64,000 bases of DNA, taken from [Eubacterium] infirmum (GTDB lineage: Bacteria > Bacillota > Clostridia > Peptostreptococcales > Anaerovoracaceae). Below the pieces are notes generated by a model. That model had not been told where the DNA came from and searched no databases. It worked only from the letters and a program-made list of their open reading frames with translations. The stretch covers positions 682,001 to 746,000 of the forward strand of contig UGGN01000001.1 of the NCBI GenBank assembly GCA_900450455.1. The letters are read 5' to 3'. Made by a program: the position numbers and the translations under genes. This document shows positions 20,221 to 29,406 of this stretch, one piece after another. Within the stretch, counting starts at the first letter, position 1, and every line of letters begins with the position of its first letter.

Positions 20221-20345
20221 TATTTCCTCCTTTGTATGATTTTCGGGGTATTAGGGTCTCCCTAACAAGCTAAAAATTGATAAAAAAAGAAGCAGTTCCC
20301 AAAGGGCTGCTTCATCAATTTTTCCGTAAGTGTACGGACACTTAC
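20221..20345. other. Candidate oriT of the outer ICE
   Basis: The 125 bases just upstream of mobC hold three inverted repeats: TTAGGG-TCT-CCCTAA (20251-20265), GAAGCAG...CTGCTTC with inner CCC/GGG (20289-20313), and GTAAGTGT-ACGG-ACACTTAC (20326-20345). Such clusters next to mobC and relaxase genes mark oriT in MobP systems. The middle hairpin is flanked by A- and T-runs and could also act as a bidirectional terminator. The nic base cannot be fixed by reading. Confidence 0.5.
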
Positions 20346-20572
20346 TGTGCTTGCTACAAAAGAATGATTTATAGAAAGCTTTAAGCATATTTGGACTTTA
20401 TTATAACATATAAAACCAGATATTGATATGATTTTATGAACAAAATAAAACCATTTGGAGTATAATATAACTATTTAGAGTAGCAACACAAAGAATATTC
20501 CTGTAAAATGAGAACAATTATAAGTTAGCAATATCTAACTTAATTATTTGTAAATTTTATGGAGGTATTATT
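20346..20572 (+). promoter_or_regulatory. AT-rich regulatory region upstream of the ECF operon
   Basis: These 227 bases contain no gene. Near the end, TAAGTTAG (20521-20528) and CTAACTTA (20535-20542) form a perfect 8-bp inverted repeat about 30 bases before the first ECF gene. A TATAAT-like hexamer sits in GGAGTATAATATAAC near 20457-20471. The repeat could be an operator for the AraC-type regulator of the same cargo, or an mRNA hairpin; neither is shown. Confidence 0.35.
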
Positions 20573-21169
20573 ATGAATCAAGAATCTCAAAACAACAAAT
20601 TAAACGCTAAAGATTTAATAAATGTGGGAATTTTTACTGCAATTTATTTTGTTTTATATTTTGTAACTATGATGTTGGGATACATTCCTATTTTTACGAT
20701 TTTGCTGGGAATCCTTACACCAATTGTATGTGGAATACCGTTTATGCTTTATGTTACTAAAATAAACAAATTTGGAATGGTTAGTTTAACAGGAATAATC
20801 ATAGGAATATTATTTATGGTTATGGGTAGTGGCATTTTAGTTTTGGTTTGCTGTGTTATCTGTGGAATACTTGCTGATGTTGTTATGAGAGCAGGTAAGT
20901 ATAAAGATATAAAATTTATTATATTAGGATATTCTTTTTTTTCATTATTAAGCAGTGGATTTTTTGCAAGAATATATTTTATGAGAAGTGAGTTTTTGAA
21001 AACTGTATCAGAAGGATATGGAGCGGAGTATGCAAAAACTTTAGCGGAACTTACTCCAAATTGGGTTCTTCCGGTTTTTGTACTTTCTTGTTTTGTTGGT
21101 GGAATTTTAGGCGGAATATTAGGCAGAGCTGTTTTAAACAAACATTTCAAAAAAGCAGGAATAGTATAA
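20573..21169 (+). CDS. MptD-family ECF transporter S component
   Basis: A 198-residue integral membrane protein with five or six hydrophobic segments (for example IFTAIYFVLYFVTMMLGYIPIF and VLPVFVLSCFVGGILGGILG). The N-terminal KDLINVGIFTAIYFVLYF and C-terminal GGILGGILGRAVLNKHFKKAGI match the MptD/Trep_Strep type of energy-coupling-factor substrate-binding subunit. Its substrate is not known from sequence; vitamins, metals or metal chelates are all possible. GGAGG precedes the ATG. The stop overlaps the EcfT start (TAATG), so the subunits are co-translated. Confidence 0.82.
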   Translation: MNQESQNNKLNAKDLINVGIFTAIYFVLYFVTMMLGYIPIFTILLGILTPIVCGIPFMLYVTKINKFGMVSLTGIIIGILFMVMGSGILVLVCCVICGILADVVMRAGKYKDIKFIILGYSFFSLLSSGFFARIYFMRSEFLKTVSEGYGAEYAKTLAELTPNWVLPVFVLSCFVGGILGGILGRAVLNKHFKKAGIV

Positions 21170-21888
21170 TGAAAATGGAGATAGATTATATATTTGAAAG
21201 CAAAAAATCCATATCTCTTGATCCAAGAACCAAAATTTTTTTAATGATAATAGTTACCACAATAATGACAGCCGGTAGTTCAGTAGGAATAATGTATTAT
21301 ATACGCTTTGCAACGCTTATCTTACCTTTATTGTTGTTAAGCATTGATAAAAAGTGGAATATAGTTTGCAGACTTTTAATAACATATAGTATCCTTTTCA
21401 TATTGGAACTAAAAATATTTCCGATATTGTCAGGATTAGGCTTTTTTATTTTGGGAGCATTAATAGGTATATATATAAGAATTCTACCGGGATTCATTAT
21501 GGGGTATTATTTTATCAGTACAACAACAGTAAGTGAGTTTATAGCAGCAATGGAGAGAATGCATTTGTCTGATAAAATTATTATCCCACTTTCCGTTGTA
21601 TTCAGATTTTTTCCTACAATAAAAGAAGAATACTCATATATAAAAGATGCAATGAGAATGCGAGGCATTAATTTATGTGGCGATCCTGTTAAAATGCTGG
21701 AATACAGGTTAGTGCCACTTATGATTTCGATTACAAAAATAGGAGAAGAATTATCAGCTTCAGCATTAATTAGAGGATTAGATTCATCAGGAAAGAGAAC
21801 CAATATATGTAAAATTGGATTTAAACTTTTAGATGTGTTATTAATAATATATTCATCATTGCTTTTCTTAGGATTTATCTTTCTATAA
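21169..21888 (+). CDS. ECF transporter T component (EcfT-like)
   Basis: A 239-residue membrane protein. The start is the ATG at 21169 in TAATG, since an upstream ATG in the same frame lies wholly inside the S-component gene. The CbiQ/EcfT signature appears as MRMRGI near residue 163 and ALIRGLDSSGKR near 203, the short Ala-Arg-Gly type motifs that contact the ATPase. FLMIIVTTIMTAG and several later segments cross the membrane. Residues DPRTKIFLMI near the start are common in EcfT. It couples the S component to the double ATPase encoded next. Confidence 0.86.
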   Translation: MKMEIDYIFESKKSISLDPRTKIFLMIIVTTIMTAGSSVGIMYYIRFATLILPLLLLSIDKKWNIVCRLLITYSILFILELKIFPILSGLGFFILGALIGIYIRILPGFIMGYYFISTTTVSEFIAAMERMHLSDKIIIPLSVVFRFFPTIKEEYSYIKDAMRMRGINLCGDPVKMLEYRLVPLMISITKIGEELSASALIRGLDSSGKRTNICKIGFKLLDVLLIIYSSLLFLGFIFL

Positions 21889-21906
21889 TGAGGATGGTGA
21901 GAATAA

Positions 21907-23355
21907 ATGATCGAATTTAGAAATGTAAGCTTTAGTTACGGTAATGTAAGTGAGAAGAAAGACAGCATATCAGAAATTAGTTTTTTTATCAAAAAAGGAG
22001 AAACGGTATTATTTTGTGGCGATTCAGGATGTGGAAAATCTACTGTAGGAAGGCTTATCAATGGATTAATACCCAATTATTATGAAGGAAATATAGTAGG
22101 GGAAATATACATTAATGGTGTTAATTCGGATAAATGCAGTTTGGAAGATATATCTAATATTAGCGGAAGTGTTTTTCAAAATCCTAAAACGCAATTTTTC
22201 ACTGTAGATACAACAAGTGAATTAGCTTTTGCAAGTGAGAACAAGGGAGTTTCTGAGACTGAAATTATTTCTAAGATAAAGAAAACGGTCAGACTTTTTA
22301 ATATAGATAATTTGTTAGGGGAAAATATCTTTTCCTTATCGGGAGGAGAAAAACAAAAAATTGCTTGTGCTTCAGTTTCTGTTACAGATCCTGATATTAT
22401 AATTTTGGATGAGCCGTCCTCAAATCTTGACAAACAGTCTACTAAAGATTTAAGGAATATAATAGAGTTATGGAAAAAGCAAGGAAAAACTATTATTATT
22501 GCAGAGCATAGATTATATTATCTGCAGGGTTTACTGGATCACATATTTTATATGGAATCAGGTAGAATAGTTGATTGCTATGATGATGAAAGCAAGTTTT
22601 ATGAGCAACATAAATCTAAAATAAGACCGTTTACTTTAAGTAAGTATCCGATAGAGGTAAGAAAACTGACCGGAACGGAAACTTTTATTCTATCAAATTT
22701 GAAATTTGCTTATAAGAAAAACAAAATGATACTTGATATAGAAAATTTACAATTTCCATTAAATAATGTTGTGGCAATTATTGGAGACAATGGTGCAGGG
22801 AAATCTACATTTGCACGCTGTATATGTGGCTTGGAAAGTAAAGATAGAAGTAAAATTAAATATAATGATAAAATATTAAAGAAAAAGGACAGATTGCGTA
22901 ATTGCTATATGGTGATGCAAGACACAAATCATCAGCTATTTACAGAAAGTGTAGAAGATGAACTGTTATTAGGGGCAGATAAAACTATAAAGAATGATAT
23001 AATAAGTATAATGGAAGAACTTAATTTACTGGAATTAAGAGAAAGACACCCGATGTCTTTATCAGGCGGTCAAAAACAGAGAGTTGCAATTGCAAGTGCT
23101 TTGACATCAAATCGTGATATTTTGATTTTTGATGAGCCTACGAGCGGTTTAGATTTAAGCCATATGATACAGGTCGCTAATGAAATCAAGAAGTTAGCGG
23201 ATAAAAGGAAAACCGTTATAATAATTACTCATGACTATGAATTTATAGCTACCTGTTGTAACTATGTGATTCAAATGGATAAAGGACGAATAAAAGAACA
23301 GTATCTTTTAGACGATAAGGGATTTGTAAAATTAAAAGAATATTTTTTGAACTGA
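21907..23355 (+). CDS. ECF transporter double ATPase (fused A and A' subunits)
   Basis: A 482-residue protein with two complete ABC ATPase modules. Module 1 (about 1-230) has GDSGCGKST, signature LSGGEKQK and Walker B IIILDEPSS. Module 2 (about 255-475) has GDNGAGKST, LSGGQKQR and ILIFDEPTSGLD. The fusion replaces the usual EcfA/EcfA' pair. All catalytic motifs look intact. It follows ecfT after 18 bases behind AGGATGGTGAG, and the AraC regulator follows almost immediately. The substrate follows the S component and is unknown. Confidence 0.9.
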   Translation: MIEFRNVSFSYGNVSEKKDSISEISFFIKKGETVLFCGDSGCGKSTVGRLINGLIPNYYEGNIVGEIYINGVNSDKCSLEDISNISGSVFQNPKTQFFTVDTTSELAFASENKGVSETEIISKIKKTVRLFNIDNLLGENIFSLSGGEKQKIACASVSVTDPDIIILDEPSSNLDKQSTKDLRNIIELWKKQGKTIIIAEHRLYYLQGLLDHIFYMESGRIVDCYDDESKFYEQHKSKIRPFTLSKYPIEVRKLTGTETFILSNLKFAYKKNKMILDIENLQFPLNNVVAIIGDNGAGKSTFARCICGLESKDRSKIKYNDKILKKKDRLRNCYMVMQDTNHQLFTESVEDELLLGADKTIKNDIISIMEELNLLELRERHPMSLSGGQKQRVAIASALTSNRDILIFDEPTSGLDLSHMIQVANEIKKLADKRKTVIIITHDYEFIATCCNYVIQMDKGRIKEQYLLDDKGFVKLKEYFLN

Positions 23356-23365
23356 GGTGATATGT

Positions 23366-24331
23366 TTGCTTGAAATAAATCAATTCATGTTAAAGCAAGG
23401 TATGAATAAAATTTGCGAAGATAGAGTTTGTGCAGTATATGAAATGCAACAAGATAGAGGAAATGGGACAATAATCTGTTATCAGGTTTTTCCGGGAATT
23501 TCGGTGATGTATAATAATTTTCATGCCACCGTAAACTCAAAACGCATAGAATCAGAAAATAATTGTCTTAGCATACATCACTGTAAGGAAGGAAGAATTG
23601 AATCAGAAACTATAAATGGAGAATATTTATATTTAGAACCGGGAGATGTTCTAATTGAAAAATTGGATTCAGAATATAGTACCTGTAGTTTTCCATTATC
23701 ACATTTCCATGGAATAACTATTAATATTTCCTTGTCAGAGAATGTAGAGGGAAGATTGAATGAGCTTTTAGGTTATTTTAATATTAATACTATGGAGATT
23801 AAGAAGCTGTTTTTATCAGACAATACTCCATTTGTATTACACGAGGAGGCAATGATAAATCATATTTTTGGAGAGTTATATATGCTTCCGGACAAAGTAA
23901 AGAAGGAATATTTACAAATAAAAATAATAGAGCTGTTTATTTTGTTAAAATCTATTGATCTAACGCAAGTAAACAAAACACAACAGTATTTCTACAAATC
24001 ACAAGTGGAAAAAATTAAAGAGATAAAAAGTTTGATTACAGATAATTTAGATAAGCACTATACAATGACAGAATTAGCAAAAATGTATGATCTATCATTA
24101 TCAGCTTTGAAAAAGTGCTTTAAAGGTGTATATGGGGAGGCGATATACTCATATTTAAGTAGTTACAAGATGAATGTAGCAGCCAGCTTATTGTTAAAAA
24201 CGGATGAAAGTGTAACAGCAATAGCAGGGAAAGTTGGCTATACTAATGTGAGCAAGTTCTCAGAGGTTTTTAAAAAGAACTATGGCAAAAGCCCGATGGA
24301 ATATAGAAAAATAAATATCCAAACAGAGTAA
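23366..24331 (+). CDS. AraC family transcriptional regulator
   Basis: About 321 residues. The C-terminal 100 residues form an AraC double helix-turn-helix, with LAKMYDLSLSALKKCFKGVYG as the first helix pair and VTAIAGKVGYTNVSKFSEVFKKNYGKSPMEYRK as the second (quoted by parts). The N-terminal part has a cupin-like pattern. The start is probably the TTG at 23366 with GAGGTGA ending five bases upstream; a GTG at 23357 in the same frame is too close to that site. Related regulators control siderophore or metal uptake genes (YbtA/PchR type), which suits its place between transporter genes, but the signal is unknown. Confidence 0.85.
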   Translation: MLEINQFMLKQGMNKICEDRVCAVYEMQQDRGNGTIICYQVFPGISVMYNNFHATVNSKRIESENNCLSIHHCKEGRIESETINGEYLYLEPGDVLIEKLDSEYSTCSFPLSHFHGITINISLSENVEGRLNELLGYFNINTMEIKKLFLSDNTPFVLHEEAMINHIFGELYMLPDKVKKEYLQIKIIELFILLKSIDLTQVNKTQQYFYKSQVEKIKEIKSLITDNLDKHYTMTELAKMYDLSLSALKKCFKGVYGEAIYSYLSSYKMNVAASLLLKTDESVTAIAGKVGYTNVSKFSEVFKKNYGKSPMEYRKINIQTE

Positions 24332-24431
24332 TATATAGCTATTCAGGGGAGCAAAATATATTAGAAATCTATAAAATAGAACTATGAACAAAATCATGGT
24401 TCTATTTTATTTTTTAGGAGGGGTAGCTGTA

Positions 24432-25535
24432 ATGAAGAAGAAAAGTTGGATAAAAATAGCTCTTTCATTTGCAGTTCAATGCAAATGGAAAATTTTATTA
24501 TCAGTAATTTGTGCTATTATTGGTGTTTTTGCGGGAATTGTACCATATTGGTGTGCATATAAAATAATTGAATTGTTTGTTAATGGGAGTATTTCTTTAA
24601 ATCAGATTGCATATTATTGTTTGGCGGCGGTTTCAGGATATGCTGTCAGATACTTATTCCATGGAATTTCAACTACATTATCACACTTGTCTGCATATAA
24701 CATATTGGAAAATATCAGGCTTAGTTTGGCAAGGACATTTGTTAAAGCACCACTTGGCTATGTAATGGGAGAATCTGTTGGAAAGCTTAAAAGTGTAATA
24801 GTTGATAGAGTAGAAACAATCGAACTTCCTTTAGCACATGTAATACCGGAATGTATATCTAATATTACTCTTTCAATAAGTGTATTTGCATATTTAACAT
24901 TTATTGATTGGAGAATGGCGTTAGCAATGCTGATTACAGTACCGATTGCCGGCACTTCTTATATGATAATGATGAAGAACTTTAACTCGGAGTATGCCAA
25001 ATATATGGAAACGAGTAATTCTGTAAATAGTGTAATTGTTGAGTATGTAGAAGGAATTGAAGTGATTAAGGCATTTAACCAATCAACAACTTCATATAAT
25101 AAATTTGTTAATGCAATAAAAACTTTTAGAAATTCGACTCTGGCATGGTACAAAAGTGTTTGGAAATACATGAATTTTGGTAATTCTGTTCTTCCATCCA
25201 CTTTTTTAGGAGTGTTACCAATAGGATTAATCCTTTATGTAAATGGGCAAATTTCTCCACAAAATCTGGTCATATGTTTGATCTTATCATTAGGTGTTGT
25301 CGGACCTATGATGAACTTTACAAATTACATTAATGAAGCTAAAGCAATAGAGTATGCTTTGCATGATGTAAGCAGTGAACTTGAAACACCGGTATTAAGC
25401 GACTCAGAAAAAGATATTGAGATAAAAGACAATACAATTGAACTGAAAAATATTTCATTTTCATATGATGGAAATTTAGACAATAAAGTTCTATCAGATA
25501 TAAATTGTATTTTTAAAAATAGCATAAAAATCTAG
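24432..25535 (+). pseudogene. ABC half-transporter, 5' part, cut by Tn916
   Basis: The ATG at 24432 has AGGAGG upstream. The first 362 codons encode a six-helix ABC membrane domain and the start of the ATPase domain (IELKNISFSYDGN). At 25515-25519 (AAAAA) the gene is interrupted by Tn916; a few element-derived codons then lead to a TAG at 25535. The rest of the ATPase is at 43556-44242. Joining the two parts at the shared five A bases gives CIFKKNEFTALVGPSGSGKST without a frame break, so the intact protein was about 590 residues. The truncated product lacks Walker A and cannot work as an ATPase. Confidence 0.93.
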
Positions 25536-25589
25536 TTATCCGCATAAAAACTGGACTTATCACACTTTATCAAGGTCAAAACCACTCAA

Positions 25590-25610
25590 TTTACTACTAA
25601 TTTACTACTT
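25590..25610. other. Left-end integrase arm-type sites of Tn916
   Basis: Two copies of TTTACTACT in direct order (25590-25598 and 25601-25609). The same word occurs at the right end at 43387-43395. In Tn916 such DR-2 repeats bind the N-terminal domain of Int. Further in, AAGTGAAGATATAAAGATACTTCC (quoted by location, 25646-25670) resembles the DR-1/Xis region. Confidence 0.65.
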
Positions 25611-25693
25611 ATGAATGAGCTTTGATACGACGATTTATCCTTGAAAAGTGAAGATATAAAGATACTTCCAATAAAATTTGAATATTTAATAGG

Positions 25694-25727
25694 TAGACAC
25701 TTCAAAAAATGAGGTGTCTATTTTTTT
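25694..25727 (+). terminator. Terminator at the left end of Tn916
   Basis: TAGACACTTC and GAGGTGTCTA pair with one wobble, followed by seven T bases. It would stop transcription entering Tn916 from the host ABC operon or, when the element is circular, from the int side before the transfer genes. Tn916 transfer genes are known to be expressed from the circular form, so this terminator may tune that read-through. Confidence 0.7.
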
Positions 25728-25753
25728 ACCCGATTTTGAAAGGAAGTGAACTT

Positions 25754-25828
25754 ATGAAAACAAAAAATCAAGAATCAAAAGGTCGTTCCCCACTCTTTAA
25801 GACCATCAAACATTCATTCAGCCAATAA
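25754..25828 (+). CDS. orf24: Tn916 Orf24, 24-residue peptide
   Basis: A short frame of 24 codons (MKTKNQESKGR...) with AGGAAGTG before the ATG, in the place of Tn916 orf24. It is basic, with no known domain. It begins the transfer operon, with orf23 following after 22 bases. Whether the peptide has a function or only helps translation is unknown. Confidence 0.55.
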   Translation: MKTKNQESKGRSPLFKTIKHSFSQ

Positions 25829-25850
25829 AAAAGAAAGGATAGGTAAAAAT

Positions 25851-26165
25851 ATGGAACTTAAATTTGTGATTCCCAACATGGAAAAAACATTCGGCAATTT
25901 AGAATTTGCTGGCGAGGATAAAGTCGTTCAGCGAAGAATCAACGGACGGCTAACTGTCTTATCAAGAAGCTATAATCTCTATTCTGATGTTCAAAGAGCA
26001 GATGATATTGTGGTGGTGCTTCCTGCTGAAGCTGGCGAAAAACATTTCGGCTTTGAGGAACGTGTGAAGTTAGTCAATCCACGTATTACCGCAGAGGGCT
26101 ACAAAATCGGCACTCGTGGTTTTACAAATTACCTTTTACATGCTGACGACATGATAAAAGAATAA
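25851..26165 (+). CDS. orf23: Tn916 Orf23, DUF961 family
   Basis: A 104-residue protein starting MELKFVIPNMEKTFG, matching Orf23 of Tn916 and the DUF961 family. DUF961 proteins occur in pairs at the start of Tn916/ICEBs1-type transfer operons; the ICEBs1 counterpart (HelP-type helicase processivity protein) helps the host helicase unwind element DNA. A similar role is likely here. AAAGGA lies upstream. It is followed by its paralogue orf22 after 15 bases. Confidence 0.93.
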   Translation: MELKFVIPNMEKTFGNLEFAGEDKVVQRRINGRLTVLSRSYNLYSDVQRADDIVVVLPAEAGEKHFGFEERVKLVNPRITAEGYKIGTRGFTNYLLHADDMIKE

Positions 26166-26180
26166 AGAAAGAGAGGAAAA

Positions 26181-26567
26181 ATGATGAGATTAGCAAATGG
26201 CATTGTATTAGATAAAGACACGACTTTTGGAGAATTGAAATTCTCTGCTCTACGTCGTGAAGTGAGAATCCAAAATGAAGACGGGTCGGTTTCAGATGAA
26301 ATCAAGGAACGTACCTATGACTTAAAATCCAAAGGACAAGGACGCATGATTCAAGTAAGTATTCCTGCCAGCGTGCCTTTGAAAGAGTTTGATTATAACG
26401 CACGGGTGGAACTTATCAATCCCATTGCGGACACCGTTGCTACTGCCACCTATCAAGGAGCAGATGTTGACTGGTATATCAAGGCAGACGATATTGTGCT
26501 GACAAAGGATTCTAGTTCATTCAAAGCTCAACCACAAGCAAAGAAAGAACCGACACAAGACAAATAG
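26181..26567 (+). CDS. orf22: Tn916 Orf22, DUF961 family
   Basis: A 128-residue paralogue of Orf23, with the shared pattern LANGIVLDKDTTFGELKF and a Lys/Gln-rich tail. Orf22 and Orf23 of Tn916 can stand in for the ICEBs1 helicase processivity factor according to published work on that pair, which gives a role in rolling-circle replication of the excised element. GAGAGGA precedes the ATG. It lies 28 bases ahead of orf21. Confidence 0.93.
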   Translation: MMRLANGIVLDKDTTFGELKFSALRREVRIQNEDGSVSDEIKERTYDLKSKGQGRMIQVSIPASVPLKEFDYNARVELINPIADTVATATYQGADVDWYIKADDIVLTKDSSSFKAQPQAKKEPTQDK

Positions 26568-26595
26568 TCGCTAGGTAGAAAGGAGACTTTTTCGC

Positions 26596-27981
26596 ATGAA
26601 ACAGCGTGGTAAAAGGATTCGCCCATCTGGTAAAGATTTAGTCTTTCATTTTACGATAGCGTCACTCCTGCCTGTTTTCCTGCTGGTTGTCGGACTGTTT
26701 CATGTGAAGACAATCCAGCAGATCAACTGGCAGGATTTTAACCTATCACAAGCAGATAAGATTGACATTCCCTATTTAATTATCAGTTTCAGTGTCGCAA
26801 TTCTTATCTGCTTGCTGGTAGCGTTTGTATTCAAACGGGTTCGCTATGATACGGTTAAACAACTTTACCACCGTCAAAAACTGGCAAAGATGATACTTGA
26901 AAACAAGTGGTATGAATCTGAACAGGTCAAAACAGAGGGTTTCTTTAAAGATAGTGCTGGTCGTACAAAGGAAAAGATAACCTACTTCCCTAAAATGTAT
27001 TATCGACTTAAAAATGGCTTGATACAGATACGGGTGGAAATCACGCTGGGAAAATATCAAGACCAACTCTTACACTTGGAAAAGAAATTAGAGAGTGGCT
27101 TGTACTGTGAGCTGACGGATAAAGAGTTAAAGGATTCCTATGTGGAATATACTTTGCTCTATGACACCATAGCCAGTCGTATTTCTATTGATGAAGTAGA
27201 AGCTAAAGATGGTAAACTTCGCTTAATGAAAAACGTATGGTGGGAATATGATAAGCTCCCTCATATGTTGATTGCTGGTGGTACAGGTGGCGGTAAAACT
27301 TACTTTATACTGACACTGATTGAAGCCTTGCTTCATACAGATTCAAAACTGTATATTCTTGACCCGAAAAATGCTGATCTTGCGGACTTAGGTTCTGTGA
27401 TGGCAAATGTCTACTATAGAAAAGAAGACTTGCTTTCTTGCATTGAAACATTCTATGAAGAAATGATGAAACGTAGTGAGGAAATGAAGCAGATGAAGAA
27501 CTATAAGACTGGCAAAAATTATGCTTACTTAGGTCTCCCGGCACACTTCTTAATCTTTGATGAATACGTCGCTTTCATGGAAATGCTGGGAACAAAAGAA
27601 AACACCGCAGTTATGAATAAGCTGAAACAGATTGTCATGTTAGGTCGTCAAGCTGGCTTCTTTCTAATACTGGCTTGTCAACGTCCAGACGCAAAATATT
27701 TAGGCGACGGAATCCGTGATCAGTTTAATTTCAGAGTGGCTTTAGGTCGTATGTCTGAAATGGGCTATGGCATGATGTTTGGCAGTGACGTACAAAAGGA
27801 TTTCTTCTTAAAGCGAATCAAAGGTCGTGGCTATGTTGATGTAGGAACAAGTGTCATATCAGAGTTTTATACTCCCCTTGTACCAAAAGGATATGATTTC
27901 TTGGAGGAAATTAAAAAGTTATCCAACAGCAGACAGTCCACGCAGGCGACGTGCGAAGCGGAAGTCGCAGGTGTGGACTGA
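26596..27981 (+). CDS. orf21: Tn916 Orf21, FtsK/SpoIIIE-type coupling protein
   Basis: A 461-residue T4CP-like DNA translocase. Two N-terminal membrane segments (LLPVFLLVVGLFHV, YLIISFSVAILICLLVAFVF) anchor it. Walker A is GGTGGGKT near residue 235 and Walker B is LIFDEY near 320. It brings the relaxase-bound strand to the channel. AAAGGAGA precedes the ATG. The oriT hairpins begin directly after its stop codon. It is identical in layout to Tn916 Orf21 (ICEBs1 ConQ). Confidence 0.96.
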   Translation: MKQRGKRIRPSGKDLVFHFTIASLLPVFLLVVGLFHVKTIQQINWQDFNLSQADKIDIPYLIISFSVAILICLLVAFVFKRVRYDTVKQLYHRQKLAKMILENKWYESEQVKTEGFFKDSAGRTKEKITYFPKMYYRLKNGLIQIRVEITLGKYQDQLLHLEKKLESGLYCELTDKELKDSYVEYTLLYDTIASRISIDEVEAKDGKLRLMKNVWWEYDKLPHMLIAGGTGGGKTYFILTLIEALLHTDSKLYILDPKNADLADLGSVMANVYYRKEDLLSCIETFYEEMMKRSEEMKQMKNYKTGKNYAYLGLPAHFLIFDEYVAFMEMLGTKENTAVMNKLKQIVMLGRQAGFFLILACQRPDAKYLGDGIRDQFNFRVALGRMSEMGYGMMFGSDVQKDFFLKRIKGRGYVDVGTSVISEFYTPLVPKGYDFLEEIKKLSNSRQSTQATCEAEVAGVD

Positions 27982-27989
27982 TCTTGCTG

Positions 27990-28044
27990 GCTGGTGTGGC
28001 AATAGCCACGCCAGCACTTAACCCCCCGTATCTAACAGGGGGGT
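27990..28044 (+). other. oriT: Tn916 oriT
   Basis: Two inverted repeats lie between orf21 and orf20, the known oriT location of Tn916. The first is GCTGGTGTGGC/GCCACGCCAGC (27990-28015). The second is ACCCCCC-GTATCTAACA-GGGGGGT (28021-28044), which closely resembles the oriT repeat of ICEBs1. The relaxase Orf20, encoded next, nicks near here. Confidence 0.85.
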
Positions 28045-28114
28045 ACAAATCGACAGGAAACAGTCAAAAAAACATTAGAAAATCCTTTGGTTACAAGGGA
28101 TTTACAAAATTTCA

Positions 28115-28156
28115 GCGTATGTCAAATGGGCTTTAAAAGTTGACATACGCCTTTTT
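28115..28156 (+). terminator. Strong hairpin terminator between oriT and orf20
   Basis: GCGTATGTCAA (28115-28125) and TTGACATACGC (28140-28150) form a perfect 11-bp stem followed by CTTTTT. It stands just before the ribosome site of orf20, so it may cut down relaxase expression relative to orf21, or act in single-strand form during transfer. Confidence 0.75.
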
Positions 28157-28158
28157 GA

Positions 28159-29364
28159 TTGGAGGGATTTTTACTGAATGAACAAACTTGGTTACAGCAT
28201 TTAAAAGAAAAACGCTTGGCTTATGGACTATCTCAAAACCGTTTAGCTGTTGCGACTGGTATTACAAGGCAGTATCTAAGCGATATTGAAACAGGAAAAG
28301 TCAAGCCATCAGAGGATTTACAGCAGTCCCTTTGGGAAGCTCTGGAACGCTTCAATCCCGACGCTCCCCTTGAAATGCTGTTTGATTATGTAAGAATTCG
28401 CTTTCCGACAACAGACGTACAGCAGGTGGTCGAAAACATCTTACAACTGAAACTGTCCTATTTTCTTCATGAGGACTATGGTTTCTATTCTTATTCAGAG
28501 CATTATGCTTTAGGCGACATATTCGTCCTTTGCTCCCATGAACTGGACAAAGGAGTTCTGGTGGAATTGAAAGGTCGTGGGTGCAGACAATTTGAAAGCT
28601 ATCTTCTGGCACAACAAAGAAGCTGGTATGAGTTCTTTATGGACGTTTTGGTGGCTGGCGGTGTGATGAAACGCCTTGACCTTGCCATTAACGATAAGAC
28701 AGGGATTTTAAATATCCCTGTACTCACTGAAAAGTGCCAACAGGAAGAATGTATCTCCGTCTTCCGCAGTTTTAAAAGCTATCGCAGTGGCGAACTGGTA
28801 CGCAAAGAGGAAAAGGAATGTATGGGAAACACCCTCTATATCGGTTCATTACAAAGTGAAGTTTATTTCTGTATCTATGAAAAGGACTACGAGCAGTACA
28901 AGAAAAATGATATTCCCATTGAAGACGCAGAAGTAAAAAACCGTTTTGAGATTCGATTGAAAAATGAGCGTGCCTATTATGCAGTCCGTGATTTACTCGT
29001 CTATGACAATCCAGAGCATACCGCCTTTAAAATTATCAATCGGTATATCCGTTTTGTAGATAAAGACGATTCCAAACCTCGTTCTGATTGGAAACTGAAT
29101 GAAGAATGGGCTTGGTTTATTGGGAACAATCGTGAACGATTAAAACTAACCACAAAACCAGAGCCTTACTCCTTCCAAAGGACGCTGAACTGGCTATCTC
29201 ATCAAGTTGCCCCGACCTTAAAGGTTGCGATTAAACTTGATGAAATCAACCAGACGCAGGTTGTAAAAGACATTCTCGACCATGCGAAACTGACAGACCG
29301 ACACAAGCAGATTTTGAAGCAACAGTCAGTAAAAGAACAGGACGTGATAACAACAAAAAAATAA
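28159..29364 (+). CDS. orf20: Tn916 Orf20, MobT-type relaxase
   Basis: A 401-residue relaxase of the Rep_trans/MobT class. Residues about 8-60 form a Cro-type helix-turn-helix (YGLSQNRLAVATGITRQYLSDIETG); the rest matches the replication-initiation domain. It nicks at the adjacent oriT and also starts rolling-circle replication of the circle. The start is uncertain: TTG 28159 overlaps the GGAGG site, while CTG 28174 lies eight bases after it and fits better. Older annotations begin at a later ATG, which would lose the helix-turn-helix. Confidence 0.93.
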   Translation: MEGFLLNEQTWLQHLKEKRLAYGLSQNRLAVATGITRQYLSDIETGKVKPSEDLQQSLWEALERFNPDAPLEMLFDYVRIRFPTTDVQQVVENILQLKLSYFLHEDYGFYSYSEHYALGDIFVLCSHELDKGVLVELKGRGCRQFESYLLAQQRSWYEFFMDVLVAGGVMKRLDLAINDKTGILNIPVLTEKCQQEECISVFRSFKSYRSGELVRKEEKECMGNTLYIGSLQSEVYFCIYEKDYEQYKKNDIPIEDAEVKNRFEIRLKNERAYYAVRDLLVYDNPEHTAFKIINRYIRFVDKDDSKPRSDWKLNEEWAWFIGNNRERLKLTTKPEPYSFQRTLNWLSHQVAPTLKVAIKLDEINQTQVVKDILDHAKLTDRHKQILKQQSVKEQDVITTKK

Positions 29365-29406
29365 CTCAAATACAAATTCATTGAATATAGAGAGGAGAAC
29401 ATTTTT

